Below, piece after piece: positions 1 through 9,402 of a DNA stretch of 64,000 nt. The position numbers were made by a program, and so were the translations under genes. Location: assembly GCA_964461135.1 (NCBI GenBank), contig CAYWTB010000015.1, forward strand, positions 12,867 to 76,866. The letters run 5' to 3'. The notes beneath the pieces are model-generated. The model worked only from the letters and a program-made list of their open reading frames with translations. It did no database searches and had not been told where the DNA came from. The DNA comes from RQOF01 sp964461135. GTDB lineage: Bacteria; Calditrichota; Calditrichia; RBG-13-44-9. The first letter of the stretch is position 1, and each line of letters opens with the position of its first letter.

Positions 1-499
1 CGGCAGTAGCTACCGTCCCTGCCCCAATCCAAACCCATTTACCGACTCCTTTTCTGCCCGATTTTTGTTCCGCATAAGCCCGCTCAATCTTGATTTCCAT
101 CACCAGATGAACATATTGGGGTTTTTCCTGCTCAAGTGTTGGCTGATAATCCGGGTTTAAGTCAAGGATTTTATTGATATTCAACCTGGCACTGTCCGAC
201 TCATTTTTACTCAGATAGATTCGTGCCCGAATAATGTAGGCTTTCATTTTATTCTCGCTAATCAGGGACGAATCCTGCAGGCATTGATTTGTCAGCATCA
301 GAGCACTATCAAATTCTCCATTATAGTAGAGTTCTTCAGCCTTGTTTAACTGTTCGGCACATATCCCGCTCACAGCTGCATAGAGTACTCCTGATGGGTT
401 TATTCCAAAATCCAATAGTGGAAGATAAATCAGAACCGTCGCCAAATATATGGCAAGCGGATTAATAAGTTTTGCAATCACAGATTTTCGTTTTATCAT
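1..499 (-). CDS. Partial membrane-associated TPR-like protein (C-terminus beyond window)
   Basis: The reading frame opens at an ATG (complement of 497-499) and runs off the left edge, so only the first 166 residues are visible. A hydrophobic stretch near residues 9-27 looks like a signal anchor. It is followed by a Cys-Ala-Glu-Gln motif and then helical text of the TPR type (LNKAEELYYNGEFDSAL, then a second repeat-like helix pair with RARIYLSKNESDSARLNINK). Just before the edge a glycine/alanine-rich hydrophobic segment (VGKWVWIGAGTVATA) suggests another membrane span. It lies 44 bases downstream of the PEGA kinase on the same strand, so the two are probably co-transcribed. Its function is not recognised; a scaffold or accessory protein of the kinase is an inference from position only. 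Confidence 0.7.
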   Translation of the reverse strand, partial: MIKRKSVIAKLINPLAIYLATVLIYLPLLDFGINPSGVLYAAVSGICAEQLNKAEELYYNGEFDSALMLTNQCLQDSSLISENKMKAYIIRARIYLSKNESDSARLNINKILDLNPDYQPTLEQEKPQYVHLVMEIKIERAYAEQKSGRKGVGKWVWIGAGTVATA

Positions 500-543
500 G
501 TTTAAATATTAAGAAAATTAATGACACTTGCAAGACTGTTTCA

Positions 544-2784
544 TTAGAAATCATTGACCTGTTCAATAAGTTTTTTTAATACAAATTTTTGTGGTTCTTT
601 TAAATTTTGCTCAATATTGATTTTTTTATCTCCATAAAGTGAAATATATCCTTCTTTTTTTACATTCAATTTATGAAGCCCTGCTTTAACAAATAAGGTC
701 TGGGGGGTAATTTTTCCGGTGTTTTCGTTATCCAGGAAAATTGTAGCGTTAACCGGGTTTCCATCCTGATCAAGGGCAGAGACTACCAGAGTATATTCAC
801 GGTTGAAATCAACCAGAATATCATTCGTATCTTCTGCTTCAACGGCAATATTTTTTTGCCATTGACCCAGCGTCGGATGGACAACTTTCACGTTATACTG
901 ACCTACAGGCAGAATCAATTCATAACGCGTGTCAGCAGAAGCTGCTTTCAGTTCTCCATTCAAATAGACGGAGCCCCATGGCCTGATTCGAATTGTCAAT
1001 TTACCCTCAAGCTTTTGCAGTTTTAAATTCATGGAATACAAAGTGTCGGCTCTTATCCTTACATTCCTTAAAACCGAAGCATATCCCGATTTTCTAATTT
1101 CAATCTTGTGATCCCCCACCAGGATATCTCTCAGAGTAACAGGAGTACTTTTCTGAAAGATCTTCTGTCCGTCAATAAATACCAATGCAGAATCTGGATT
1201 TGTATTTATGTGTAATTCTCCTTTTAGAGGCAGGAGGGTGGCAGAAATAATCTGGGTTTTATTCTGATTGATCAGGATGTCATTTTCATACATCTTATAG
1301 CCATCCCTTTGCAGCTTGAAAACATACATCCCTTTTTCCAGGTCCCATATTTTACAGGGTGTTCTACCTTTTATTTGTCCGTTTATCCAGAGGATGGCAT
1401 CAGCGGGATCAGAACGAACGGTTACAACAGGATTGGAGGGGAGAGGTGGTTTTACACTTTGTTTTTTGAAATCAGCGCTCTTACCAGGATCTTCAGGCTG
1501 AATTTTTTCTCGGAATACAAAGCTGAGATCAAGATGGTTTCCCGGATTTACAGTAATGGAGGTATCGATATTGCCATAGTCCGGATTCATAACGTGCAGC
1601 ATGTAATTTCCGGGAGAAACAGCATGATTAATCAGGGTGGTTTGACCGATGGAGTCGCTATTTAAATAAACTGTGGCCCTGCCCGGATCACTTGAAATGG
1701 ATAAATGGGCGATTGTCTCATTTATATCATTCCCACTAATCCAGCTCCGGGAATAGAAGAGAATAAAAGTAAGCAGTAAAATCACCAGCGTGGCGGCTAT
1801 CATCATTATTTTATTCCAGGGGACAGAGCTGGTGTTCGTAACTGATTTATTGTATTGTTCTCTGGCAGGAGTAAGTATTTTTATAAACGGTTGCCAACTC
1901 CTACTTCCTGCTTGTCTAGTCGGTTCCTGATTTTCCAAATAATTATAATTGCCAATGAAATTGTCAATTGCCTCAAGCATCTCACCTGCGGACTGGTAGC
2001 GGTCATCTGGGTTTTTGGCGATGGATTTCATGACAATATTCTCTAGACCGGATGGAAGATCGGGATTGAATGAGGATGGTTTTTTCAGTTTTTTCTTGAC
2101 AATCGTCTCTCTCAGTTCAAAATCTGAAGTGATATCTTTGAAGGGAACGTTTCCGGTGATCATCTCATAAAATGTCATTCCAGCAGAATAGATATCACTG
2201 CGTTGATCAATAGTTGACAGGCCCCGGACCTGTTCCGGTGACATGTAATAAAGTGTGCCACCGCTGGCAGCGGTTTGACTGTTTGAAAGACTGGTTTGAT
2301 CTTTGGCGAGGCCGAAGTCTGTGATCTTTATCAAACCGTCCTGAGTGAGCATAACATTGTTGGGTTTAATATCCCGGTGAATAATTCCGGCATTATGAGC
2401 ATGCCCGATGGCATTTAGCATCTGTCGCAGAATCGGAATGGCCTGTTGCCAGGTGAAAGCCCCGGCCGATTTAATCTTTTGCAGTAAATTAATGCCATCT
2501 ACATATTCCATAACGATAAACCATTGATCATTATGGGAGCGTAAATCATAAATCCTGACAATATTGGGATCTTCCAGCTTAGCCAGAGATTTGGCCTCTC
2601 CCTGAAAACGCCTGATAAAATTCTCATTCATTACCAGGGCAGGAGCAATCATTTTCAATGCAAATACCTTGTCCAGCTTGATATGGATTGCCTTGAATAC
2701 TACACCCATCCCACCCACACCAAGGTTTTCCAGAATGCGATAATTATCAAATACTTTCCCGATAAAAGTGGAAGATATAGACAT
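544..2784 (-). CDS. Transmembrane serine/threonine protein kinase with PEGA repeats
   Basis: Residues 1-275 form a Hanks-type kinase: glycine loop GVGGMG (22-27), ATP-binding Lys44, catalytic HRDIKPNN with Asp138, DFG with Asp156, and an APE-like MSPEQ. All key catalytic residues are present, so it should be active. A single membrane span lies near residues 326-345, placing the kinase in the cytoplasm. The outside part (about 365-740) holds four recognisable PEGA-type beta repeats, each with the pattern 'SDP..A.V.ING...G.TP', and a fifth, more divergent one at the C-terminus. PEGA domains are surface or periplasmic beta modules, so the protein may sense envelope state. The target is unknown. 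No strong Shine-Dalgarno precedes the ATG, but the start fits the kinase N-terminus. The partial membrane protein follows 44 bases downstream. Confidence 0.93.
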   Translation of the reverse strand: MSISSTFIGKVFDNYRILENLGVGGMGVVFKAIHIKLDKVFALKMIAPALVMNENFIRRFQGEAKSLAKLEDPNIVRIYDLRSHNDQWFIVMEYVDGINLLQKIKSAGAFTWQQAIPILRQMLNAIGHAHNAGIIHRDIKPNNVMLTQDGLIKITDFGLAKDQTSLSNSQTAASGGTLYYMSPEQVRGLSTIDQRSDIYSAGMTFYEMITGNVPFKDITSDFELRETIVKKKLKKPSSFNPDLPSGLENIVMKSIAKNPDDRYQSAGEMLEAIDNFIGNYNYLENQEPTRQAGSRSWQPFIKILTPAREQYNKSVTNTSSVPWNKIMMIAATLVILLLTFILFYSRSWISGNDINETIAHLSISSDPGRATVYLNSDSIGQTTLINHAVSPGNYMLHVMNPDYGNIDTSITVNPGNHLDLSFVFREKIQPEDPGKSADFKKQSVKPPLPSNPVVTVRSDPADAILWINGQIKGRTPCKIWDLEKGMYVFKLQRDGYKMYENDILINQNKTQIISATLLPLKGELHINTNPDSALVFIDGQKIFQKSTPVTLRDILVGDHKIEIRKSGYASVLRNVRIRADTLYSMNLKLQKLEGKLTIRIRPWGSVYLNGELKAASADTRYELILPVGQYNVKVVHPTLGQWQKNIAVEAEDTNDILVDFNREYTLVVSALDQDGNPVNATIFLDNENTGKITPQTLFVKAGLHKLNVKKEGYISLYGDKKINIEQNLKEPQKFVLKKLIEQVNDF

Positions 2785-3085
2785 TGGTATTTTTTAGCTC
2801 TGGCTATCTAATTAATAGTATTATTCTTATCGACAATTTTTAATGATAGTTTATCAATATAAATACTTTTGAAAATATTAATCAATTTTGTATGTCCAGC
2901 AAGATAAGTTATCCCAAAAGGCATTTGATATAAATGTGGAAAAAAGAATGTTATCATTTGTTTTTCTCTTCTGGTAGAGTATATCTGCTGCTATAATAAT
3001 TAAGCTATGAACAGGTGGGCAGGAAGAAAAAAATGAAAATATAAACTCCCATCAGGATTGCACCCTGATATAATTTTCGCCAATC
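2785..3085. other. Intergenic region between kinase and tRNA-Gln
   Basis: About 300 AT-rich bases lie upstream of the minus-strand kinase and downstream of the tRNA. The region should hold the kinase promoter, but I see no clear -35/-10 pair. I see no gene, repeat or conserved RNA in it. Confidence 0.5.
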
Positions 3086-3112
3086 AAAAACCGCCAATAA
3101 CGCAGGGGCGTT
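3086..3112 (-). terminator. Probable Rho-independent terminator of tRNA-Gln
   Basis: Read on the minus strand after the tRNA, CGCC pairs with GGCG around an 11-base loop and is followed by a run of five T. A competing smaller hairpin (AACGC/GCGTT at 3099-3112) overlaps it and would be followed by TTATTTT on the plus strand, where no gene needs it. The stem is short, so confidence is moderate. Confidence 0.45.
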
Positions 3113-3120
3113 TTATTTTG

Positions 3121-3191
3121 CTGCGGGAGAAGGAGTCGAACCCTCACTGCCTGGGCCAGAACCAGGTGTCCTACCATTAGACGATCCCGCA
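3121..3191 (-). tRNA. tRNA-Gln (anticodon CUG)
   Basis: The 71-nt cloverleaf is complete: a perfect 7-bp acceptor stem (TGCGGGA/TCCCGCA), D-arm text TCTAATGGTAGGACA, anticodon stem CCTGG/CCAGG with loop TTCTGGC (CTG at positions 34-36), and a T-arm GAGGG-TTCGACT-CCTTC with one G-T pair. The weak U1-A72 pair, G2-C71 and discriminator G73 match the known identity elements for GlnRS. CCA is not encoded (CAA follows G73). The gene stands alone, with no neighbouring tRNA. Confidence 0.95.
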
Positions 3192-3378
3192 AATACAAAT
3201 AAAAAATTAGCTAAAATTTTTCGAACTGTCAAGTGGAAAGAAAACCTGATAACCCTCAAACTTATAATCAAATATCCAACTTTCAGGAAATGGACAGCTG
3301 AAGGAAATGATTTTTTCTGGCATACTCCGCCAATTTTATCTAACTTACCGGCCGATTGATCAACATGGAGAGAAAAAT

Positions 3379-4896
3379 ATGAGGCAATTCAAGAGTGCCA
3401 GATTTTATCACGAGAGCACCAAATATACCTACAGTGATATAAAAAATATATATCAGGAAGATCCTCCTGACTCTAAATCTCTGCCAGTAAAAAACTATTC
3501 TGATACCCCAGGAATCCCACTTGAAAAAAAACTGACTGACCCCCAGTCTTCTTTTATTAAAGATCTTAAGAATAGCCAGCATTTTAATCGGTTTGACATC
3601 ATAAAAGATAGTGCGGTTTCACTGGATACGGTTTCACAACTGCTCTATTTAACCAATGGTGTAACTCTTGTGAAGGATTATGGAGCAAAAAAGGTTTATT
3701 TCCGGGCGGCTCCATCGGCGAGTGCTTCATATCCCATTGAAATATATGTGGTAAACAATAACATCCATGGTCTGGACAAAGGAATATTTTATTATCATCC
3801 TCTGCTGCATGAATTGATTATGATTCGCCAGGGTGATTTCGCCGAAAACATAAAACAATACTGTTTTGGCTTATCCTTTATTGAGAATTCACCCCTTTTC
3901 CTGATATTAACTTCAGTAGATTCAAGAAATTCATGGCGTTACCGGCAGAGATCGTTTCGTTATTCCATGATGGAAGGAGGCTATATTGCCGAAAATCTGG
4001 CGTTGGCAGCCAGCAGTATGCAATTGACGGTTAACCTTGTGGGCGATTTTGTGGATCAGCAGGTTAATGCCCTTGTGGGTATTTCGGGCAGTGATGAAAG
4101 AACCCTTTTGATAGCTTCAGTGGGTGTTCCGGCAGAAAAACTGAATGACGAAACGTATACTTTCGGTATGCAAAAAGAAGAGGAAACCAGTTTTCAATGG
4201 AAACCGGATCAGTTATCAAACCAATTTTATGCCGGTTCGTCCCATTACTATCCCGCTGAAAACCTGGTTCAGGTGAATGTTGCGCTCCCATATGCAAAGG
4301 AACCGCGTGATCAACCGGAAGGTGGGGAAACAATTCTATTACCGGAGATAGTACAGGATCTTCAGCTGTCCACTGCCCAGGTTATTAAAAACCGACGATC
4401 ATCTCATAATTTTGCTCGAATATCAATTGAAATAAGAGATCTGGCGAGTGTGTTAGCCTTTATGTCCCGTATACCTGCCATGTATGGATACCCTGCTTAT
4501 AAATTCCACCTGGTGGTGAATGCGGTTGAGGGGCTGGTTAATGGTGTTTATCGTTATCATGCTGCCAATAAGCATAAACTGGAGATGGTAAAGAAGGGTA
4601 CTTTTCGGGGAGATCTCTCTTACCTGACGTTGGCCCAGGATACAGTTTTTAATTGTAGTGCCGCAGTCTTTATTTCTGTAAAATTTGATGATATTGAAAT
4701 TTTTTCCAATCGTGGCTACCGATATGCCCATTTTAATGTGGGTATGCTCAGTGAAGCAGCTTACCTGGCTGGGAATGCGTTAAATTTAGGAGTCAGGGGA
4801 ATCGCTAATTTTTTTGATGATGAAATAAATTCATTTTTCAAAGTTCAAAATCCGGGTGAAAACATCCTTGGTGGTGTAATTTTAGGAAGATCCTGA
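3379..4896 (+). CDS. SagB/ThcOx-type FMN-dependent dehydrogenase (tandem nitroreductase folds)
   Basis: About 505 residues. Two successive nitroreductase-like domains are visible. The first has the family text RAAPSASASYPIEIYVVNN, where SagB enzymes usually read 'APSGGALYPLE', and later SMMEGGYIAENLALAASSM. The second starts near the RRSSHNF motif and ends with HFNVGMLSEAAYLAGNALNL. SagB-type enzymes are FMN oxidases that convert azolines to azoles in peptide natural products, and the twin-domain layout is common in free-standing relatives. No YcaO cyclodehydratase, precursor peptide or leader peptidase lies nearby, so a RiPP role is not supported here. The ATG at 3379 is chosen because GGAGAG lies 6-7 bases upstream; an upstream in-frame ATG at 3307 has no such signal. 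Confidence 0.85.
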   Translation: MRQFKSARFYHESTKYTYSDIKNIYQEDPPDSKSLPVKNYSDTPGIPLEKKLTDPQSSFIKDLKNSQHFNRFDIIKDSAVSLDTVSQLLYLTNGVTLVKDYGAKKVYFRAAPSASASYPIEIYVVNNNIHGLDKGIFYYHPLLHELIMIRQGDFAENIKQYCFGLSFIENSPLFLILTSVDSRNSWRYRQRSFRYSMMEGGYIAENLALAASSMQLTVNLVGDFVDQQVNALVGISGSDERTLLIASVGVPAEKLNDETYTFGMQKEEETSFQWKPDQLSNQFYAGSSHYYPAENLVQVNVALPYAKEPRDQPEGGETILLPEIVQDLQLSTAQVIKNRRSSHNFARISIEIRDLASVLAFMSRIPAMYGYPAYKFHLVVNAVEGLVNGVYRYHAANKHKLEMVKKGTFRGDLSYLTLAQDTVFNCSAAVFISVKFDDIEIFSNRGYRYAHFNVGMLSEAAYLAGNALNLGVRGIANFFDDEINSFFKVQNPGENILGGVILGRS

Positions 4897-5060
4897 AAAA
4901 GTACGGCATTTTGAAAAAGCAGTTAAACATTTTCGGGCACAATTTGCATTTTAAAATGGCATGGAATATTCAGTCCCTCCCTTTGCCCTTTAATAATAAT
5001 CCTGAAACAATGCTTTTTTCTGCACGTAGTGAAGCATAATTAGAAAATATTGAGGTTCTT

Positions 5061-6146
5061 ATGAAAAAGATAGTCGTTGCTGTTGTGACGGTGATATTGG
5101 TACTTATAGTCGTATTTACACTGTTAAAAAATGAAAAGGGAAATGAAAAAGGATATAAGATTGTAAAACTGCAACAAGGCAATATCGTTGATAAAGCACT
5201 GGCAATTGGAAAAATCACTCCCCGTACGGAGATTCAGGTCAAATCTAAAATTGCCGGAATTGTGAAAAAAATGAATGTGGAAGTTGGAGATCAGATCCGG
5301 GAAGGTGCAATTCTGGCTGACATTATTCCGGATCCAACTCCGCTGGAAATTACTGAGGCCCGGCGCAATGCGGAATTGGCCAAAGTGGCTTATGACCAGG
5401 CTAAAAACGAATTTTCACGGAAAAATGACCTGCTGGAGAAAAGCCTTATTTCAAAACAGGAATTTGAGCAGGAAGAGATGACCTACGAGAAGTCAAAACT
5501 TCAATTGCAGCTTGAACAGGAGAAATTGGCATTGATTGAGAAAGGTCGAACCGAATTCGAAGGTATCAAAGTTGAAGCGGTAGTCAAAGCCCCCGTAACC
5601 GGGACTATCCTGGAGAAGTTTGTGAATGTGGGTGATCCTGTGGTTCCCCTGACATCTTATCAGGCTGGTACTCCGTTGTTTTCCATTGCGAATATGAATG
5701 ATCTGATTTTCCGGGGTACGGTGGATGAGATTGATGTGGGTCGAGTGAAAGTTGGTATGCCGGTAGAGTTTAAAATCGGTGCTCTGCCTAATGTTTCTGT
5801 GGGCGGAATAGTAGCAAGAATTTCCCCCAAAGCAAAACAGGAAGAAAATGCAACCTTATTCGATATCGAAATTAGCATAGATCAACCCGGGAAAGTGCAA
5901 TTACGGGCCGGATATTCTGTCAATGCGGAAATTATTGTTCGCAAGGTAGAAGATGTTCTGTATGTTCCGGAGAGAATGGTGTCATTTGAAAATGACAGCG
6001 CTTTTGTAGAAGTTGAAGATTCTGCCGGTACCGTTCAAAAAAGATATATTCAAACTGGATTGAGTGACGGCGTAAATCTGCAAGTAAAGGACGGATTGAC
6101 ATTAGATGATAAAGTAGTAGAGCGACCACCCAAAGAAATAGAATAA
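5061..6146 (+). CDS. MacA-like periplasmic adaptor (HlyD/RND family) of an ABC export system
   Basis: 361 residues. An N-terminal membrane anchor (about 3-22) is followed by a lipoyl/barrel-sandwich half, an alpha-helical coiled-coil hairpin (about 93-155), the second lipoyl half with KAPVTGTILEKFVNVGDPV, and beta-barrel and membrane-proximal domains. Such adaptors connect an inner-membrane transporter to an outer-membrane channel. It is the first gene of a plus-strand set with two permeases and an ATPase, all lacking a TolC-like gene, so the outer-membrane partner must be encoded elsewhere. AGGTTCTT precedes the start; closely similar AGGTTCTATT text precedes the first permease and the ATPase in the same set. 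Substrate unknown: macrolide, lipid or peptide export are all possible. Confidence 0.92.
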   Translation: MKKIVVAVVTVILVLIVVFTLLKNEKGNEKGYKIVKLQQGNIVDKALAIGKITPRTEIQVKSKIAGIVKKMNVEVGDQIREGAILADIIPDPTPLEITEARRNAELAKVAYDQAKNEFSRKNDLLEKSLISKQEFEQEEMTYEKSKLQLQLEQEKLALIEKGRTEFEGIKVEAVVKAPVTGTILEKFVNVGDPVVPLTSYQAGTPLFSIANMNDLIFRGTVDEIDVGRVKVGMPVEFKIGALPNVSVGGIVARISPKAKQEENATLFDIEISIDQPGKVQLRAGYSVNAEIIVRKVEDVLYVPERMVSFENDSAFVEVEDSAGTVQKRYIQTGLSDGVNLQVKDGLTLDDKVVERPPKEIE

Positions 6147-6189
6147 ACAACCATGGATTGATTCTCTTCACAGCAATACAGGTTCTATT

Positions 6190-7416
6190 ATGATGTTTTG
6201 GAAAAATTTTGTTCAATTGATCAGAGACATTCGTCATCAGAAATTACGGACATTTCTGACTCTTTTCGGAATCGTGTGGGGATCTGTGGCTATTATCCTT
6301 TTGCTCACATTTGGGGATGGTTTGCATAAGGTTTCTTCCAAGGCCGCCCATGGTATGGGCGAAAGTATCTGCATTGTCTGGCCGGGAAGAACCAGTATAC
6401 CCTATAAAGGACTGCCACGTGGCCGTTTTATTCATCTCCGGGAGAATGATATTAATCTGCTGAGAAGACAAATCCGGGAAATTCGATACATCAGCCCTGA
6501 ATATTCCCGGGATGTGAAAGTAAAAGTCGGTAAAGAGGGATACGCCACGCAACTTAGCGGTGTTTACCCGGAATACGGGCGGATGCGAAATATGATTCCT
6601 CGGGAAGGACGGTTTATAAATATTCTGGATCAGAAATACCGCCGGAGGGTGACATTCATCGGAAATCAGGTAGAGAAAGATCTCTTTGGTGAAGGAGAAG
6701 GTGTAGGACAGACTATTCTTATTAATTCCACTCCATTCATGGTGGTCGGAGTTTTAAAAGAAAAAATTCAGAATTCCAATTATAATACCTTCGATTCCAA
6801 TATTATGGTCATTCCTGCTTCCACTTATGAAGGATTATTTGGAGCGCGATATGTGAATAATATGATTGTGCAGGCAAGCGACGTAAAACTCACCGATTCC
6901 ATGAAAGACAAGCTGTATAAAGTCCTGGGACGGAAGTATCACTTTAATCCCGGGGATAAAGAAGCATTGTCCATTTGGGATACCACCCAGATGGATAAAT
7001 TCTTTAACACATTTTTCAAGGGATTTGTAATATTTCTGGGTATTGTAGGGAGTATGACCCTGATAGTTGGGGGCATTGGAGTTTCCAATATTATGCATGT
7101 GGTAGTAGAGGAGCGGACAAACGAGATAGGAATCAAGAAAGCCCTTGGAGCTAAAAACCGCCTTATTCTGGGACAGTTTATGATGGAGACATTCATCATT
7201 ACGGCCATCGGAGGTACGTTAGGTTTTCTGATTTCATATGGAATTGTGAGCCTGGTAAATTTAATCGATCTTAAGAAATATGTTGGGACTTTGGGCATTT
7301 CTCCTGTAATTGCCGTTTTTACAGCTCTTATACTGGGAGTAATCGGATTTATTGCCGGATGGTTCCCGGCACGCCGGGCAGCCCTGATGGATCCGGTTGT
7401 GGCTATTCGAAAATAA
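6190..7416 (+). CDS. MacB/FtsX-family ABC transporter permease 1
   Basis: 408 residues with the MacB layout: an N-terminal span (about 20-40, FGIVWGSVAIILLLTFGDGL), a large periplasmic MacB_PCD domain (about 45-270) and three C-terminal spans, including VEERTNEIGIKKALGAKNR, the coupling-helix text typical of FtsX permeases. The protein ends in FPARRAALMDPVVAIRK, the usual C-terminal signature of the family. The ATPase is on a separate gene (8722-9402), unlike E. coli MacB where it is fused. Two Met codons are adjacent at the start (6190 and 6193). It follows the adaptor by 43 bases. Confidence 0.92.
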   Translation: MMFWKNFVQLIRDIRHQKLRTFLTLFGIVWGSVAIILLLTFGDGLHKVSSKAAHGMGESICIVWPGRTSIPYKGLPRGRFIHLRENDINLLRRQIREIRYISPEYSRDVKVKVGKEGYATQLSGVYPEYGRMRNMIPREGRFINILDQKYRRRVTFIGNQVEKDLFGEGEGVGQTILINSTPFMVVGVLKEKIQNSNYNTFDSNIMVIPASTYEGLFGARYVNNMIVQASDVKLTDSMKDKLYKVLGRKYHFNPGDKEALSIWDTTQMDKFFNTFFKGFVIFLGIVGSMTLIVGGIGVSNIMHVVVEERTNEIGIKKALGAKNRLILGQFMMETFIITAIGGTLGFLISYGIVSLVNLIDLKKYVGTLGISPVIAVFTALILGVIGFIAGWFPARRAALMDPVVAIRK

Positions 7417-7429
7417 GAAGGATTGTGTA

Positions 7430-8677
7430 TTGAAAACCTGGTATTTGTTTCGTCTTTTTACCCGTGAGTTGAAAAAACAGCGAAAACGCATTCTGTTAAC
7501 TATTTCTGCGATTGCCTGGGGGACTCTGACAATCATTTTATTGTTGTCATTTGGAGAGGGCCTCAAACGTCAAATGGGAAAAGCCAATAAGGGTTTGGGT
7601 ATTAATATTGTTATCTTGTTTGGCGGACAGACCAGCAAAGTCTACCAGGGGTTACCCAAGGGACGGGAAATTCATTTCACCGATGAGGATGTGCAGCTTC
7701 TGAAGGAAAAGGTACCTCAGATATCAGAGATCAGTGGGGAATATGATATGTGGGGAGCATCTTTTACCTATGGTAAAAAGACCTTAACGGAGAGAATTAC
7801 CGGGGTACTTCCTTCATTTGAAGATATGAGAACACATTATCCCGATGCCGGTGGAAGGTTTATAGACCCCCTCGATGTTGAACAGCGACGAAGAGTGGTA
7901 TTTCTGGGAAATGAGCTCAAGGACCGTTTAATGGGCAAAGACGAGGCAGTGGGAAAAATCATAATGATTAATAATATTCCCTTTAAAGTCATCGGCGTTC
8001 TCAAGAAGAAACTGCAAATGAGTATGTACGGTGGACCAGATGCGGGTAAGGCAGTTGTTCCGTCCACAACCCTTAAAACCCTGCAGGGAAGAAAATATCT
8101 CAACCGCATTGTATACCAGGTAAACAAAACAGAAATGGCTCCTTACGTAAAGAGAGAGGTGTTTGAGATTCTGGGACGTAAACACCGTTTTGATCCATCC
8201 GACGAGAAGGCATTGTTTATGTGGGATACCATTCAGCAAACCGAAATTGGTCAGACTATTCTGGAAGGAATTCAACTATTTTTAGGTTTGATAGGAGCAC
8301 TTACGCTTCTTATTGCCAGTGTGGGCGTGGCCAACATTATGTACGTCTCGGTGAAGGAAAGAACCCGCGAAATAGGAATAAAGCGCGCACTGGGAGCAAA
8401 AAAAGTTCATATTAAACTGCAATTTATTCTTGAGGCTCTGCTTATTGCCTTTTCAGGAGGATTTATCGGCGGATTTGTTGCGCTGCTTATTATACAGACA
8501 TTACAGGGAATTCCGGTGGGTGAAGGAGCCTTACAGTTTCTGGGAAAACCAACTTTTTCTTATTCTATTGCATTTTCTACTGCTGTCCTTCTTGGGTTAG
8601 TAGGCTTACTGGCAGGTTATTTTCCTGCCCGCAGAGCTGCTGCGGTAGATCCTATTCAGTCATTGAGATATGAGTAA
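7430..8677 (+). CDS. MacB/FtsX-family ABC transporter permease 2
   Basis: 415 residues, a paralogue of the preceding permease with the same order of one N-terminal span, a periplasmic MacB_PCD domain and three C-terminal spans. It carries the coupling text VKERTREIGIKRALGAKK and ends in FPARRAAAVDPIQSLRYE. The pair probably forms a heterodimer with one shared ATPase. No ATG is available: I chose TTG at 7430 because AAGAAGGA sits 7 bases upstream and the resulting N-terminus (MKTWYLFRLFTRELKKQRKR) matches permease 1. A TTG at 7397 would overlap the upstream gene by 20 bases and lacks a ribosome site. Confidence 0.9.
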   Translation: MKTWYLFRLFTRELKKQRKRILLTISAIAWGTLTIILLLSFGEGLKRQMGKANKGLGINIVILFGGQTSKVYQGLPKGREIHFTDEDVQLLKEKVPQISEISGEYDMWGASFTYGKKTLTERITGVLPSFEDMRTHYPDAGGRFIDPLDVEQRRRVVFLGNELKDRLMGKDEAVGKIIMINNIPFKVIGVLKKKLQMSMYGGPDAGKAVVPSTTLKTLQGRKYLNRIVYQVNKTEMAPYVKREVFEILGRKHRFDPSDEKALFMWDTIQQTEIGQTILEGIQLFLGLIGALTLLIASVGVANIMYVSVKERTREIGIKRALGAKKVHIKLQFILEALLIAFSGGFIGGFVALLIIQTLQGIPVGEGALQFLGKPTFSYSIAFSTAVLLGLVGLLAGYFPARRAAAVDPIQSLRYE

Positions 8678-8721
8678 TCATGGCCGGTAAGATATGAAGA
8701 AATTAAATCAGGTTCTATTTT

Positions 8722-9402
8722 ATGATTAGTATGCAGAACATCTGGAGGGTATTCAGCACCGGCAAATTAAAAGTAGAAGCACTGCGTGGTATCAATCTTG
8801 AAATCAGGGAAGGTGAATTTGTGGCCATCATGGGGCCCTCCGGATCGGGCAAATCAACACTAATGCATATCATGGGCTGCCTGGATACTCCTACCGACGG
8901 AATTTATGAATTAGATAAAGTAAAAGTGCAGAATTTGGATGACAACCACCTGGCGGATATCAGGAATCAGAAGGTGGGATTTATATTCCAGAGCTTTAAC
9001 CTGCTTCCGTATGCCAGTGCTTATGAAAATGTGGAACTTCCTTTGATTTTCAGAGGGATTAATTCCGGTGATAGAAAACATAAAGCAATTGAGGTATTGA
9101 ATAAAGTTGGTTTGTTAGACCGTATGGATCATAAGCCGAATGAACTCTCCGGCGGCCAGCAGCAGCGGGTGGCCATTGCCCGGGCCATGGTTAATGATCC
9201 CAGAATTATTATGGCTGATGAACCCACCGGAAACCTGGACAGTCAGTCAGGGAAGGAAATTATCCGGGTATTTCTGGATCTATGGGAACAGGGGAATACC
9301 ATTGTTATGATTACCCACGATGAAGATATCGCCCAAAATTGCCAGCGTATTATTCACTTAAAAGATGGAATGGTTGAAAATGGCAGCTATGCGGCTCATT
9401 AA
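8722..9402 (+). CDS. MacB/LolD-type ABC transporter ATP-binding protein
   Basis: 226 residues. Walker A is GPSGSGKST (38-46), the signature is LSGGQQQRVAIARAM, Walker B with D-loop is IIMADEPTGNLDS, and the H-loop is MITHDED. The 'GNLDSQSGKEI' text is typical of the MacB/LolD/FtsE group that drives FtsX-like permeases by mechanotransmission rather than transport through the membrane. It is the last gene of the adaptor-permease-permease-ATPase set and its size matches stand-alone members. A second in-frame ATG lies three codons downstream, but AGGTTCTATTTT before 8722 repeats the ribosome-site text seen before 6190. Confidence 0.95.
   Translation: MISMQNIWRVFSTGKLKVEALRGINLEIREGEFVAIMGPSGSGKSTLMHIMGCLDTPTDGIYELDKVKVQNLDDNHLADIRNQKVGFIFQSFNLLPYASAYENVELPLIFRGINSGDRKHKAIEVLNKVGLLDRMDHKPNELSGGQQQRVAIARAMVNDPRIIMADEPTGNLDSQSGKEIIRVFLDLWEQGNTIVMITHDEDIAQNCQRIIHLKDGMVENGSYAAH

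Noticed and set aside
3379..9402. A thiazole/oxazole peptide (RiPP) cluster around the SagB-type gene
   Set aside because: No YcaO, no precursor peptide and no leader protease are visible; an exporter alone is not enough.
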